From the NCBI GenBank assembly GCA_963556255.1, contig OY744613.1:49310746-49374745 (forward strand): a stretch of 64,000 nucleotides of DNA, written 5' to 3'. Below the pieces are notes generated by a model, which saw only the letters and a list, made by a program, of their open reading frames with translations, ran no database searches and was not told the origin of the DNA. The first letter of the stretch is position 1, and each line of letters begins with the position of its first letter. This DNA comes from Allolobophora icterica. Taxonomy: Eukaryota > Annelida > Clitellata > Crassiclitellata > Lumbricidae. Positions 20,560 through 33,640 of this stretch are shown here, piece after piece. Both the position numbers and the translations under genes were made by a program.

Positions 20560-22640
20560 CATATTTGTAAGGTAAATGTCTGAAGGTGGTAGAGGCAGAG
20601 AGTGTCTCTTTCTTGGTGTCTGGATAAGCCTGACGGTGCTGTTGAACAACTTGCAGCAAATACTGAAGCTGTTATTTATCATGAGTCATTAGACCACTGA
20701 ATTCCTGGATGAGTGCCATGCTGCGTTCTGTATGGTCGTTAACAACTTAGCCTCTTTGTAGCAGAACTTACATGGTTGTCAAAGAAAGCTAAAGCAACCA
20801 ATTCTGGCGACAAATACCATAAGTGTTTTGAAAATTTTAGAGATGCTGCCTTGGATAATTTTTTATTGTCGTGTTGATTGCCGAGTATTCAAGAAGTGAT
20901 TTCAGAAGATGAAGGTCATTGTAAGGAGCACTGGCTGCCAATGGAGCTGAAATCCAGGCTTTCAAGTACACACGTGCAGCAAAGACACAAACATCCTGTA
21001 GTCCCTTCTCTTCTTTTTGTGTTAAGTGGAACTGGCCCCTAAACATCCACGCCTTCAAACAGTAAATTACCTGTGAGAGCCAGCGTGCATGATGCATGGC
21101 TCCAGGTGCCATAAATCGGACCCCTCTCTGTGGGATGGAACCAAGAAAGATAATATTAAGTTAAGTGAATTCTCTGTAGTCATCTCTTGGCTGACTGTTT
21201 TCCAGATAGCTGTTTGCAAACTCAACAACACCATCTTTGATGTCTTGCAGTGATCTTGATACTGTGTTATTTATCAATCCTGTTTCATATTTCTGTTGAT
21301 TAATGAACTGCCAATGGCCTTGAAATCGCTTAAAGAGTGGAACTTCCGGTGATGATGTGGATCCCAGACAGACTTGAAACACTGCACCAATGATCAGCTC
21401 CATTACATGATGCCTGCATGCTAGTGATAGCAGCTCCTTACCTAGCCTATGTTCTAGGAGGACGCAGGCGCCAGCAATCCGGCCAGTGTTGGAGCTTGTT
21501 GTATCAAAAGACATTGCTCGAACTCTATCAGTTCGATGCCCATTCCTCCAGAGCCATGTAGACAGCTGCAGCTTGATCTTCACCTGTTCCCCTTGCTAGC
21601 TTTGCAACAGTAAGAAGGCTGTAAACTCCACTGCCAGAAACAATTACTGGAAGTCTATCAACTTTTTCTTTACTTGTAAGATCAGCAATGAGTTTACCAT
21701 CCCAGCGGACTACCAGTGGTACATTACATGTAGTTTGGAACTTGTCTTGTAAAGCTGTTGCTTGCTGAGTTCTCTGTTTGATTCTTTCTCTGCGAATTGT
21801 ATCACGATTGAGGGCGATATCGTCAATTCCGTGACCGAGGCTTTTCACAGTTTCTGCAATAACAAAGCTTGCTTTACGATCAGATAACTTCGTCCTGTCC
21901 AAGGCAGCTGTTATCTCTGGTCTGATAATACTTGTTCTGCCTCTCTTTCTCTTACTTGATGTCTCAGATAAGCTGCCTCCAACTGCTCCCTCACTAGTTA
22001 CTCCGTCTCCCTTACAGCTTGCATCTTCTTCTTCAGTATCTGTGCTGCTGCTTGAGGATATTAGTTCTGCTATTTCTTTACCAATTCTCTTCAAGTCTTC
22101 CATTCTACGTTTTCTGGCAAGCATCTGTTCCTGTCTTTCTGCTGATCGTTTCTCCTTTGCAGTTATTTTTTCCTGTCTTTCTGCTGATCGTTTCTCCTTT
22201 GCAGTTATTTTTGCACCCACACCTACCATTGACCCTCTACGTACTTTCTCACGCTGAGCTTACAAGAACTCACGATCCTCTGGAATTGTTATCATTTCGA
22301 GTGCTCTAAGATGAGAAATGTCAAAAAAGTCATTTAGTTTACAAACAAATTCAGCCTTATTTGCTTGCTGTGTTACAGATTGTCGCCCCTTGTTTTTCTT
22401 CAGCAAACGCCATTCTTCAAATGTTCGTTCTAGTTTGGCTATGCAATTTCTTGGATCCATCATTGGGATCCTTGCCATTTGATAAAGTATTGCCAGCTTT
22501 TCGACTGTAACAGCTGATGGCTGTCTGATAGTTTGTTTTAGTTGAAGAAGATGATGTAAAAACAAACCAAGAGCCTGACGTAAGGATGGCAACTTGTTGC
22601 CGGTTTATTCAGTTAATGTTGAACCAAGGGGGTACACTTC
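20560..22640 (-). pseudogene. hAT-like transposase pseudogene, copy 1
   Basis: Minus-strand remnants read in order: a helical N-terminal part (22592-22260), a Lys/Glu-rich coiled region with a twice-repeated KEKRSAERQE, a basic NLS-like KRKRGR, then an RNase H-like core. The core has VVRWDGKLI (first Asp), AMSFDTTSSNTG (second Asp), and LACRHHVMEL followed later by GAMHHARWLSQVI. It is broken by a stop at 22262, a frameshift near 21550, a stop at 21161 and a frameshift near 20835. A second decayed relative lies at 25816-27363 inside an element with hAT-type ends, which supports the superfamily call. The ends of this copy were not found. Confidence 0.65.
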
Positions 22641-22829
22641 AGTTTTAGATCTAGTTGCTGCTGCCGCCATATTTAATATTTAATCACTTTGCTAAAATGA
22701 ACAAAAAGCAGCAGTTTGAGCAGTTTCTGACACGTGCTTCAGTTTTGGCTTTGCCCAAGCATACATCAGGGAGCTCTGCGTTTCAGTCTAAAGTCAATCT
22801 GGTCGGCGATGGCAGCGCTCTGCTAGCCG

Positions 22830-22995
22830 TTAAGATAATTATGCAGGTTCCGCGACTCCGCACTTCAACTCGAGCTCATCGTGTCTTCTCATATATTGGG
22901 CCATCTTCGTGGAACTATCTTCCATTACATTTGCATTTATGCTGGGCGTTGTGCAGAAACCATTCTGAAACTGTCTTTCAACACATTTGTTTAGA
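22830..22995 (+). repeat. Short L2/CR1-like LINE C-terminal fragment
   Basis: The frame reads LRTSTRAHRVFSYIGPSSWN, the 'R..F...GP..WN.LP' signature near the end of L2/CR1-type reverse transcriptases. Heavily truncated. Confidence 0.5.
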
Positions 22996-23169
22996 TTAGT
23001 CAGCTAACCATTGCGCAGCCTTTTTTGATGCTGACTTCGCTGAATATTAAACAATTTTTGTTGTTATCAGCTTTCAAGTTGTTTCTGAGAGGATTCATAT
23101 ATTTCTTGTGTCTGTAATCAACTTCAGACAAGTTCAGATTGGTCAAGTGGAACTAATGTTTTTTCTTAG

Positions 23170-23493
23170 GTGTCACTGGAAGGATAACGAATCCGCCACA
23201 GAATGCAATTGCTGAAGTTGGAGGTCAGGCGATATTCAATTGTACGTCAGATACAATTCTACAAAACTGGTTGTTTTCGAAGACGCGAGAAGAAGTTGAA
23301 GCATCTACTGGTCAGAGCATTGTAGCTAACTGCGTTGTTCAACCTGGATTTACAACAAACTATGAAGTTGATCGACCAGGAAGCAACAACAACAGATGCC
23401 GTCTGATTGTCAAAGCAACAACTATGCAACAAGCAGGAGTATATTCGTGCACGGACACTAACCGTGGGCCGTCTTCAATACTTACAGTAATTG
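23170..23493 (+). CDS. V-type Ig exon of receptor (copy B, Ig1)
   Basis: A 108-codon exon, TTTTTCTTAG acceptor, ATTG|GTAGG donor, phase 1 at both ends, no stops. It encodes an Ig fold with canonical cysteines: QAIFNC in the B strand and AGVYSC in the F strand, with NWLF holding the core Trp. A second possible pair is VANC and NRC. N-glycosylation sequons include NCT. The phase joins the signal exon before and Ig2 after. A decayed duplicate lies at 10925-11055. Confidence 0.8.
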
Positions 23494-24881
23494 GTAGGTT
23501 TCAGCATGTTACTTTATTTTCTAACTTAGAAGTTAGATGATCCAGAACAAGACGTTGGAATCTAAACGGACACTTGAGCACCATAAATACTGTGCTGTAG
23601 CATTATCTGTTTAGCATGCTAGACCAGAATGACCAAACAACATTTTCGTGGATTGATTTCGTGTCAGCTGCAAAAAGTGTCTTACTGATTTTAATTACGC
23701 AGTTCATGCGCAGGGTAGAAGGTGTTGTGCAAGAATTTGTATAGCTCTTTTCAGAATATAGTTTAATATTGTTTTCTAAAAAGTAAAATCATAGCCGTTA
23801 AAAAGCTCGATTGTCAGCGAGTTTAATATTTTTTTTCCAATATTGCGTCGTGAAAATAGCTCCAGGAATTGTTAGGAAGTTTATTCAGGAAAACGGGCCA
23901 ATGCATGAGAAGGCGCAATCTGCAGAATTCAGTGTGTACTGGAATGACGGATCAATAGGATGCATAGAACTTCGTGATATTCGACTTAATGGCTCGATAC
24001 AAATATCTCTGCGTGATCCATCATTAATATCAGAATCTGCGAAACTTCTTAAAACTTCGCTTCCGTAGCTCTTTATTTTATCTTCATGTAAATATAGATT
24101 CAAACTGAAATTGCGTTTCCAACCAATTATACCTTTTCTGTGCTTAAGAGATATCGTCGTTATTAGCTGGGTATAATATCGTGCTAGCCCGCAAGGTGCG
24201 ACCGTGCGTACGGAGCGTACGTTTTTTTCTATTACGTACGTACTGTACGCGTATGTTATTTGCCGTACGTTGGCGTACGTTGACATCAGTTCATGACGAA
24301 AACAAAATACATTACATTATGCACAAGAAATGTCAATAATAGTTGGTAATTGACGGTCGTAACCAATTTTAATCATTACATCAGTCAACTGCTCAATTAC
24401 CTATACTTTTAAACTTTTAAATTCCAAATTCCTAATATCCTTTTCTGTCTAATGTATTACATGAAGATGATTCAGATTTACGACACACTTTATAGGATGG
24501 TTACCATTTTATTGGTAATATTTCGGTACCGTTCGTAAATAATTACGCCTGCGTAAGGGGGGACTAACATAGGCGTAATTTGTGGGGGGGGGGGGTACGA
24601 GGGGTAACCGTACCCCCCACTTTTTGGACTGGGGGGTACCGTACCCCCACTTTTTAAACAATGCCAAGCAATATTTTATTACTGTACCTTCCCAGAGATC
24701 GCAGTCTACGCCTTGTTTTCTGTGGGTAGACAGAGTGAGGAGTATATGTACCACAGTAGTACCTATAAGTACTTATAGATACATGGGGAAACCGAGAGCC
24801 AGACGAACTGAGTCACAGGCAGTTAGACTTTCAGCCACACAGGTAACCCCCACAGACTGACCGCCGTGATCGGTCAGCAGC

Positions 24882-24938
24882 CCAGGCGCCACAGATCTGG
24901 GCCACAGTTTAACTGTGGCCCAGATCTGTGGCGCCTGG
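24882..24938. repeat. Perfect 28-bp palindrome with 1-nt centre
   Basis: Arms 24882-24909 and 24911-24938 are exact reverse complements (start CCAGGCGCCACAGATCTG), separated by one T. It would form a long cruciform or RNA hairpin. Confidence 0.9.
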
Positions 24939-25128
24939 CCTGGCCTGGAAATGTCTTACATCATGCACCCTCGCTGTCCGTCTTATGGTTGACATCTTAG
25001 TCACATCGGGATGTGGAGTTGTAGGTCAAGTCCGTATATGGACCTACACTCATACTGGTGGCCTTGATATGACTCCTCACCCTCGTTCCCCTCACAACTG
25101 TGTGTGTGTATATATATGTATATTAGGG

Positions 25129-25450
25129 CAGCGGTTCTCAACCTTTTGAGACTCAAGGACCACTTTTAAACTGTGTGTCTCAGTCGCGGACCACCACTGA
25201 AAATTGTGCCACAAACAAATTAATACAAAAGAAATTTTTGCCATAAATCCAGTATTATTAGTTTCATGGTGCCATTTAGCCGATTCTAGCGATTGAAATT
25301 TAAAAAAAAAATAAAAATTGACAAAATTTGTCTGTTTCCATGTTTTTAAATTATAAAAAAAATATAAATTGTAGGCCTTTTGCTCGCGGACCACCAGGCA
25401 GATGGCCGCGGACCACCAGTGGTCCGCGGACCACAGGTTGAGAACCGCTG
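25129..25450. mobile_element. Fourth-level hAT MITE, 322 bp
   Basis: Ends CAGCGGTTCTCAACC with internal CGCGGACCACCA repeats, a layout shared by many animal hAT MITEs. Perfect 8-bp duplication TATTAGGG (25121-25128, 25451-25458). It sits five bases inside the left end of the third-level element. Confidence 0.9.
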
Positions 25451-25815
25451 TATTAGGGTGCCACTCAATGTAATGTAAAAAATAAAAGTTCAGCATATTC
25501 CAGGTCCCACCCCCTCATTCTGTTCCCTTTATGATGCTTAGTAACTGTGCTAAGTTTCATTGACATATATTAGTATTTACTGGTAGCTCAATGTGCTCAC
25601 ATTTTTAATATTATGCACGTTTGTCGCGATAAAAATGTATATTTTTTAATTCAAATTTTTCTTAACCTGAGTAAATGAATTCCTGAGTGAGTAACTGAGT
25701 ATTATTGTAATTTTAAAGTTTTTCCCAGTGTCAGTGTTCTTGAAATTCACAATCTTTTCTGCTATATACTCATTGTTTCTCATGTTTCATCCTGAGCTGC
25801 ATACTGAGAGAGACA

Positions 25816-27363
25816 ATGGGAGGCGTGGCAGCATGGGTCCAGTTGACATGGTGCTGGCTCGGAAAGAAGAAAGGCATCGAAATCAATGAGAGATGCAGGG
25901 CAAAGGAGGCTGACCGGATGAAACAATCAGCAATGACTGTTGAGTTGAGCAGCAGCAGTGGACATGAGCCTGAAATCAGTAGCGATCCTGATGACGATTC
26001 CATTCCACCTCAGACTCCTGTTGCCTGCTTTTATGTCAAAGAATTTAGTTGATCGTCTTGCAGTTCTGGTGTCTGGAGATAGAACAATGAAGCTGTTGGG
26101 AGTGCCAAAATTGCCAAATGGAACTGAAGAGGCAGAGGCGACGGCCGTATATAATCTTATTTAGGAATGGAACCTCGCTTTGGGCCTATCGTATTAAGTT
26201 CATGTCATTTGATACAACAGCCAGTAATACAGGAGTTCATGCCGGCGCCTGCGTACTTTAGGAAGAAAAGCATCACCTCTGAGTAGGATTCTTGAAAAGG
26301 CGCTATATAAATTTTCAAAATGTAATGATATGAAATCATGGAACTAATTGTAGCCAAGGTGTTTGATACATTGATGGGACAATCTAGTGGATCAAACATC
26401 AAGTTGTTCCAGAGATTTGGCGCGTATTGGGGCTCGATTGACCGATCAGATTACGAAAGTAGATTGAAGGTAGATTCCATCGCTTCGGCTCAAAATCCAG
26501 TTCGGGATGACCTCATACAGTTCATTGAGCAGCAACTAACAGAGTTTCAGCCAATGGATGATTACCTAGAGCTTCTGCAACTGTCACTTCTTTTTCTTCG
26601 AGAAGAGTCCGAGTCAGGCAGTGCGAGTGTATACACATTCAGTCACCCAGACCCTTCCACCGAGCTAGGTGGATAGCAAAGCTGATGTACAGTTTGAAGA
26701 GTTTCCTTTCTCGCTCCAAATTCCGACTGACTGCACGTGAACTGTCAGCTCTCGGTGTGTGCATATTCATACTGAAGGTCTATCTGAAAGACTGGTTTAC
26801 AAGTGCATGTGCTTCGTCTGCTCCAAGGAATGAGCTTCGGTTACCCTGTGAGTTAGACAGCTACAAGAAGACAAACGATGCTGCTGTTAAAGCTGCTATA
26901 ATATCGTTTTGCTGGTCACTAGTCTTTTGGTATGTGAGTGAAATTCTGGTAGTTCTCGCCTTCCGCTGAGATGAAGTCTGTCATGGTTGCAGTGCTAGAT
27001 GTCAAAACAACGGATCATCATCGATGCATTGCCTTCACTACAACGCTACCGGTACATCAGAAGCATCTGTCTGACTTTGTGTCGCAAGACACCGGCCAAC
27101 CATTCACAGCATTGGATATACCACAACATTTCCTAGCCAACAAGTCAGATACATGGGGCAGTGACAACGACTACATTGTTGCCCAACAGAGAGTGAGAAG
27201 TCTGAAAGTTATCATCGATGCAGCCGAGAGTTTAGTGGCTTTGATTCAGAGTTTCAATGGAGTCCTAACAAATCAGGAGGAACAGAAACAGTTCTTGCTG
27301 CAAGTCGTAGAGGAACACCGACATGACTTTCCAAATTCAAACAGCCCACATTTATACAGCTAG
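25816..27363 (+). pseudogene. hAT-like transposase pseudogene, copy 2
   Basis: Fragments in order: an acidic N-terminal part; LVDRLAVLVSGDRTMKLLGV; a remnant of the second catalytic region near 26200-26280; ELIVAKVFDTLMGQSSGSN; YLELLQLSLLFL; and SKFRLTARELSALGV. Several frameshifts and stops separate them. About 60 bases ending GGCGCTATATAAAT near 26290-26330 look like a LINE tail inserted into the coding sequence. Same family as the copy at 20560-22640 and more damaged in its core. Confidence 0.6.
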
Positions 27364-27761
27364 TGCAGCAGGGACATCAGCATCCGCGAAGACAAATGAT
27401 TAACATATCTGACATTTTCTGTCACTGTTTGTGTGAATATAATAGTATTATATGTTGATTATTACACACAGTCACACACAATGCACACTACAGTATTAGT
27501 AACTTTTGGAATTCTGCCGTAATTAGCAACAGCCATTGACCTCCTTTGACTGCTGGTGTTAAAATTGACATTATGTGATAATATCGGAAAAATGCCACGT
27601 ATTGTAAAACTTCATCGATGTTGAGCTACCAGTAAATATTATTAGAATGCCTCGAAATTTTGTGAGCTTTACTTTTTTAACATTAGGAACACATTTGGAG
27701 GGTGGGACGATGAAAATTAAAAATTTTATTTTTGAGTGGCACCCTAATGTATATATATATA

Positions 27762-27764
<3 letters not shown>

Positions 27765-27841
<77 letters not shown>
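27765..27841. repeat. (TA)n microsatellite
   Basis: 77 bases of alternating TA, next to the ATGTATAT target duplication of the third-level element. Confidence 0.95.
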
Positions 27842-27843
<2 letters not shown>

Positions 27844-28224
27844 AGCTGCGTCTGACATAATTGGTACCCCCCACTTTTTAGACGAAAGTTACGCCCCTGG
27901 AGTCTAATATTGTAGAGCTACATGTAAACTGATCATTTTTTACGTACGCGTACGGTACGCGTACGTTATAAGACTATAGTTATATTGACTGAGTTCTTTG
28001 TGAATGATCGGATAAACTTGTGGCATTTTCAACGTACGCGTACGTTATTTTTTTCGATAACGTTCGTACATAACGCGTACGTCATTCCGGTAAGTAACGT
28101 ACGATCGCACTTTGCTAGCTGCTGATTATATTAAACTCAACTGCATGTTTGATTTTCTTTTTAAAAATACTTAATCTGCAGCAGTACATTCAGACAAGTT
28201 TGAGTTGATCCTTTATTCTTTCAG

Positions 28225-28572
28225 ATCGAGATGCGTCAATCACAGTAAGTAGCCAACCGGAAGTAGTGGAAGGAGAAACGGTGACGATGTCCTACACTGT
28301 GAGATACAACACTTCAACTGCATCGTCTAAGACTCCAACCATTCAACCTGTTCTCAGTTGGACAGATTCCGATGGAAATACTGTAACAGGTTCTCCATCA
28401 TCAACAGCCAACTCAGTTACTTCTAGTATCTCAGTTACAGCTGGACGACAAGACATACGACCTTATACATGTCTGATATCCTTCGAAATTAAATCGCCTT
28501 CGCCAGCATTCGCGAGCAACACTCCTAACAGCTTGTTTAGCCCACCAACTACTTCAACTATTAACGTCTTGT
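28225..28572 (+). CDS. Ig-domain exon of receptor (copy B, Ig2)
   Basis: 116 codons between TTCTTTCAG and TTGT|GTAAG, phase 1 both ends, no stops. Core Trp in VLSWTDSDG and F-strand Cys in IRPYTCLIS. The B-strand position reads VTMSYTV, so the standard disulphide is absent. Ser/Thr-rich loops (SPSSTANSVTSS) suggest O-glycosylation. Very similar to 11800-12159, from which it differs mainly by a short deletion after KSPSP. Confidence 0.8.
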
Positions 28573-28698
28573 GTAAGTACCATTAAAATTACTTTTATAA
28601 ATAGATCACGATGTGTTCATAATAACGTGTAGTGCTCTTCGTATTTTCCAATGGTCGGAAATTTTGTTACATTTACAGAAGAATTAAAATTCTGGTAA

Positions 28699-29540
<842 letters not shown>

Positions 29541-29545
29541 AACAT

Positions 29546-29632
29546 AATAATAATGGTAATAATGATGATAATAATAATAATAATAATAATAATTATTATA
29601 ATTATTAGTATAATAATAATAATATAATAAAC
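29546..29632. repeat. (AAT)n/(ATT)n microsatellite
   Basis: Interrupted AAT-type repeat between the LINE fragment and the LTR remnant. Confidence 0.9.
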
Positions 29633-29650
29633 ATCTTTCTACTAATCCAC

Positions 29651-29694
29651 CAGTCTCTTCGGGGGCGTGGGTTCGTATCCCACCGCTGCCACCA
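29651..29694 (-). other. Primer binding site matching the 3' part of tRNA-Leu
   Basis: On the plus strand these bases look like the variable arm, T arm (GTGGG TTCGTAT CCCAC, a 5-bp stem) and acceptor end of tRNA-Leu, and finish with CCA. On the minus strand this is a primer site starting TGGTGGCAGCGGTGGG, four bases from the TG..CA edge of an LTR. The match extends beyond the usual 18 bases. Confidence 0.65.
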
Positions 29695-29698
29695 ATAA

Positions 29699-30170
29699 TG
29701 TCAACCCAATCCTTCCTTTGACAATCCTTGTTATTAAATCCTTGTTCTCTTCTTACTTAACGCCTATTTAACGTTCACCTTTTGAACACTAATTCTACGT
29801 ATAAGTATAACCTGATTTAATCAGCAACACAGTTTAATATCTTTTCAGTTTAATAAGAAACAAACAGACAGAACTCAATTCGATTACAACGCAAACTAGT
29901 CAGCCACACTACTACAGCGAACACACTCGAATTCAAACTTCTCTAGTCAGCATAATTCTTCGCGCCTTCCCTGTCTTCTGCGCCTCTAGAAATCTAATTA
30001 TAGACATAGCGCGGCCGCCTGCTGATATCAGCCGGTCACGCGCTTCACTAAGTACAACTGAACGTGATACATCTATCATATATACATATACACGTGAAAC
30101 TAAAGTAAGCGCACTATATATATACGCTAATATCTCGCACTGCAAGACTGTACACAAAACACAGTTCACA
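29699..30170 (-). mobile_element. Single LTR (~472 bp) of a tRNA-Leu-primed retroelement
   Basis: On the minus strand it starts TGTGAACTG and ends GGTTGACA, so TG..CA ends, with a TATATATATAGTGCG box inside. It is directly followed by a tRNA-Leu primer site. No gag/pol or second LTR is present; the internal region is lost into the adjacent (AAT)n. The outer edge lies about 10 bases from a LINE poly(A). Confidence 0.65.
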
Positions 30171-30180
30171 ATAATTATAA

Positions 30181-31968
30181 TTTTTTTTTGCACCCGAGGT
30201 AGTTCTGTTCCCTCAGGCTATGAAATTATGTCCGAAGACTGTGCGGTGGGTGTCTGGAACGACTCACTCGACAGGATCATGCTGCTCGAAGGTTCCCATA
30301 AAAGCAACGGTGTTAAAGCGCTGGATACAGACTGACAGGCGCTGGAAAAGGTAACAAGTTTCCTTCGGATCTCCAGTGCTTTGGGTCAGATGTCGTCCCA
30401 AATCCTTAAGAAATTCGATTCCATTGTTGTTGATGGGGCCCATGGTCTCAAAGGCTAATGGAACAAAAGAGTAGGTTGTTTCGAGCTGGCTATATTTTGC
30501 ACTCTTCCGGGTGGCTGCTAATTCTGCCGCCGCGCGCGCCGATGGCGACGTCGCCTGCAGGTATGATGGCGCCAGGGTGTCTATCACTGTGGCGTCCCAG
30601 ACAAGACCGCGTCCTCTGCGCCATGGGATCAATGTAAGTCCGTCCGGGCGTTTTCCGTCAGTTCTCGAAAGCCCGGGCTGCTCTTTGACATTTGGAAATC
30701 CCGCTCGTGTAAGGCTGCGACTGATTAGATCGTTCAACGCGGCATGTCTGGCGATCCGGCCAGGGCCCAGTCCACAGGACAGCCCGTGTGACCCATCCGC
30801 AGTCACCCGTGCTCCGCACGGGCACACGTGAGGCTCACATATTTGCGTCCCTAGGCGGAGTCCCACCGCAATCCTCACCGCCTCGTCATCCAGTCGCAGG
30901 CCACATGACGTCATCGGGAGGGCAAAGAGCCAGTCTCCGGCATGTGGCGACTCGGCTGCACTGAATCTGGCCTGGTGGTATTGGTCGGCATGGGCGTGGC
31001 GCAGCTCAGCTGCCGCCTTCTGCATGAGGGGCCTGTCCCAAGACGATTGTTTGTGGGTTGCTTCGATATCCGGGCGCACCATCTGACTCTCGATGCACCA
31101 TACCAGCGCCATCGCCTCCACCTGCGCGTCGGTGTCGGGACAAGCATCGCCCAGCATGACGGACTGGAGGGCGCGGGTGCTCGCAGAGGAAGCCAAAAAG
31201 GCGGGAAGCGCATGCGAGACCACCCGGCGTATTCCCAGTCCTCCCATCTTGACCGGCAGTGACGCCTGTATCCATTGGTCGTCCGACAGAGTGAGATTAA
31301 GGATCGCGCAAAGGCCCTCACGCAGGAGTGCATCGTATTTGTCCAGTAAGGCACGTCCAGCACACGGGCTGCATCTCAGGGTGTACAGTAGTTTCTGGTA
31401 GCTAAACGAGCACCTGAGGAGGATCAGAGCATCATGTTTGGCGATGGTCTCCAGTCTGGCGATCGCCAGCTCCAGCTCCACACATCTGACCTCCAAACAC
31501 GCCGTTAAGGCCTCATGGGTGGAAAGAGGGGCGCCCAGCAGGCAGGCCCTCTCCTGAGCTGTGACGGCGAAGTGCTGAAGGACGCCTGAGGGGATCTGTC
31601 CGTCCTGTTGATGGACGATTTCACATTTTTCCCGGTTTAGCTGCAACCCCAGCTGACTGCATCGCTGTTCCAGCATCAACACGTCCTCCGCAACCACTGA
31701 GGCCCCTCCTCCCAAGGTTAGGTCATCCAAATACCCCAGGACCAACGGTGATGATAATTCCTGTAAAATTGGTTGTAGCGGGAGACAGAATAGCAGCGGA
31801 CCCAATGGATCTCCCTGCTGCGGACCGACTTGTGATGAAATGGTGAACTGGACAAACCGGAGCTCCGAGGGTTCCGCATATGCCAGGTGACAAAAAGAGG
31901 CCAGTTCCGGCAGCACGTCATCGATGGCGGACAGCATTTGGTCCCTGCAGAGGCCATACAATAATAAT
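30181..31968 (-). mobile_element. TAA-associated LINE, copy 2 (RT plus restriction-like endonuclease)
   Basis: One uninterrupted frame of about 565 codons from the (ACC)n edge to the stop at 30264. Reverse transcriptase motifs: QQGDPLGPLLF and the catalytic YLDDLTLGG. Then a long linker, a Cys/His cluster (CEPHVCPCG, SHGLSC) and the endonuclease GKRPDG / LVWDATVID / RKSAKY. The 3' end has a CCCGAGG/CCTCAGG hairpin and then A's. The 5' part (RT motifs before QQGDP) is absent. The layout fits the R2/R4 superclade; the clade is not settled. Confidence 0.75.
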
Positions 31969-32362
31969 ACCACCACCACCACCACCACCACCACCACCAC
32001 CACCACCACCACCACCACCACCACCACCACCACCACCACCACCACCACCACCACCACCACCACCACCACCACCACCACCACCACCACCACCACCACCACC
32101 ACCACCACCACCACCACCACCACCACCACCACCACCACCACCACCACCACCACCACCACCACCACCACCACCACCACCACCACCACCACCACCACCACCA
32201 CCACCACCACCACCACCACCACCACCACCACCACCACCACCACCACCACCACCACCACCACCACCACCACCACCACCACCACCACCACCACCACCACCAC
32301 CACCACCACCACCACCACCACCACCACCACCACCACCACCACCACCACCACCACCACCACCA
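31969..32362. repeat. (ACC)n microsatellite, 394 bp
   Basis: About 131 perfect units exactly at the 5' truncation point of LINE copy 2. The poly-Val, poly-Pro and poly-Thr frames across it are artefacts. Confidence 0.97.
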
Positions 32363-32550
<188 letters not shown>

Positions 32551-32591
32551 GAACTCCCGAGGGATCATATGTACCTCGGGGAAAAAAAAAA

Positions 32592-32592
<1 letters not shown>
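32551..32592 (+). mobile_element. LINE 3'-end stub with hairpin and poly(A)
   Basis: CCCGAGGGATCATATGTACC TCGGG-type near-palindrome, then 12 A's, set between (AAT)n blocks. It matches the 3' ends of copies 2, 3 and 4 and is the shortest 5'-truncated copy. Confidence 0.6.
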
Positions 32593-33297
<705 letters not shown>

Positions 33298-33298
33298 A

Positions 33299-33412
33299 TT
33301 ACACACAACACCCCGGAGACGAAGACGGCGTGCTCCAAGCTTAAAGATACTTCTGATTTATAGTTTGTTAGAGCCTGAGGGATTTTCATACCTAGAGCGT
33401 TAAAAAAATAAA
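33299..33412 (+). mobile_element. TAA-associated LINE, copy 4 (last ~110 bp)
   Basis: Matches the 3' untranslated end of copy 3 (GGCGTGCTCCAAGCTTAAA, then CCTGAGGGATTTTCATACCT) and ends in A-rich DNA and (AAT)n. Confidence 0.75.
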
Positions 33413-33415
33413 AAT

Positions 33416-33423
33416 AATAATAA

Positions 33424-33470
<47 letters not shown>

Positions 33471-33640
33471 TAATACATACATACATACATACATACATAC
33501 ATACATACATACATACATACATACATACATACATAAATACGTACGTACGTACGTACGTACATACATACATACATACATACATACATACATACGTACATAC
33601 GTACATACGTACATAAATACATACATACATACATACATTC
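33416..33640. repeat. (AAT)n followed by (ACAT/ACGT)n microsatellite
   Basis: (AAT)n to about 33470, then ~165 bases of tetranucleotide units with CATA and CGTA variants. Confidence 0.95.

Larger units (their letters stand above)
25124..27746. mobile_element. Third-level hAT element carrying a dead transposase
   Basis: Ends TAGGGTGCCACTCAA (left, split by the fourth-level insertion) and its inverse at the right. Perfect 8-bp duplication ATGTATAT at 25116-25123 and 27747-27754. It contains the transposase remnant at 25816-27363 and so ties this transposase family to hAT-type ends. Confidence 0.8.
24568..27899. mobile_element. Second-level hAT-type MITE (CAGGGGCGTAACTTTCG ends)
   Basis: Left end CATAGGCGTAATTTGTGG, right end inverted CAGGGGCGTAACTTTCG. 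Both have ACCCCCCACTTTTT just inside. Flanks GGGACTAA and GAGTCTAA agree at 6 of 8 positions. The uninterrupted relative at about 15790-15800 shows the empty site. It contains a G-run at 24584-24596. Confidence 0.75.
24192..28114. mobile_element. hAT-type element copy 2 (outermost of a four-deep nest)
   Basis: Same family as 15417-16637. It starts CAAGGTGCGACCG and, inverted at the right, CAAAGTGCGATCG, both with CGTACG palindromes inside. The flanking CTAGC words (24184 and 28115) are what remains of the target duplication. Its own sequence is only 24192-24567 and about 27900-28114, and aligns with copy 1; the rest is later insertions. It lies between the Ig1 and Ig2 exons. Confidence 0.8.

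Noticed and set aside
29651..29694. tRNA-Leu gene
   Set aside because: Only the 3' part is present, with genomic CCA and an adjacent LTR; there is no D arm or anticodon arm, so it is a primer site or processed fragment.
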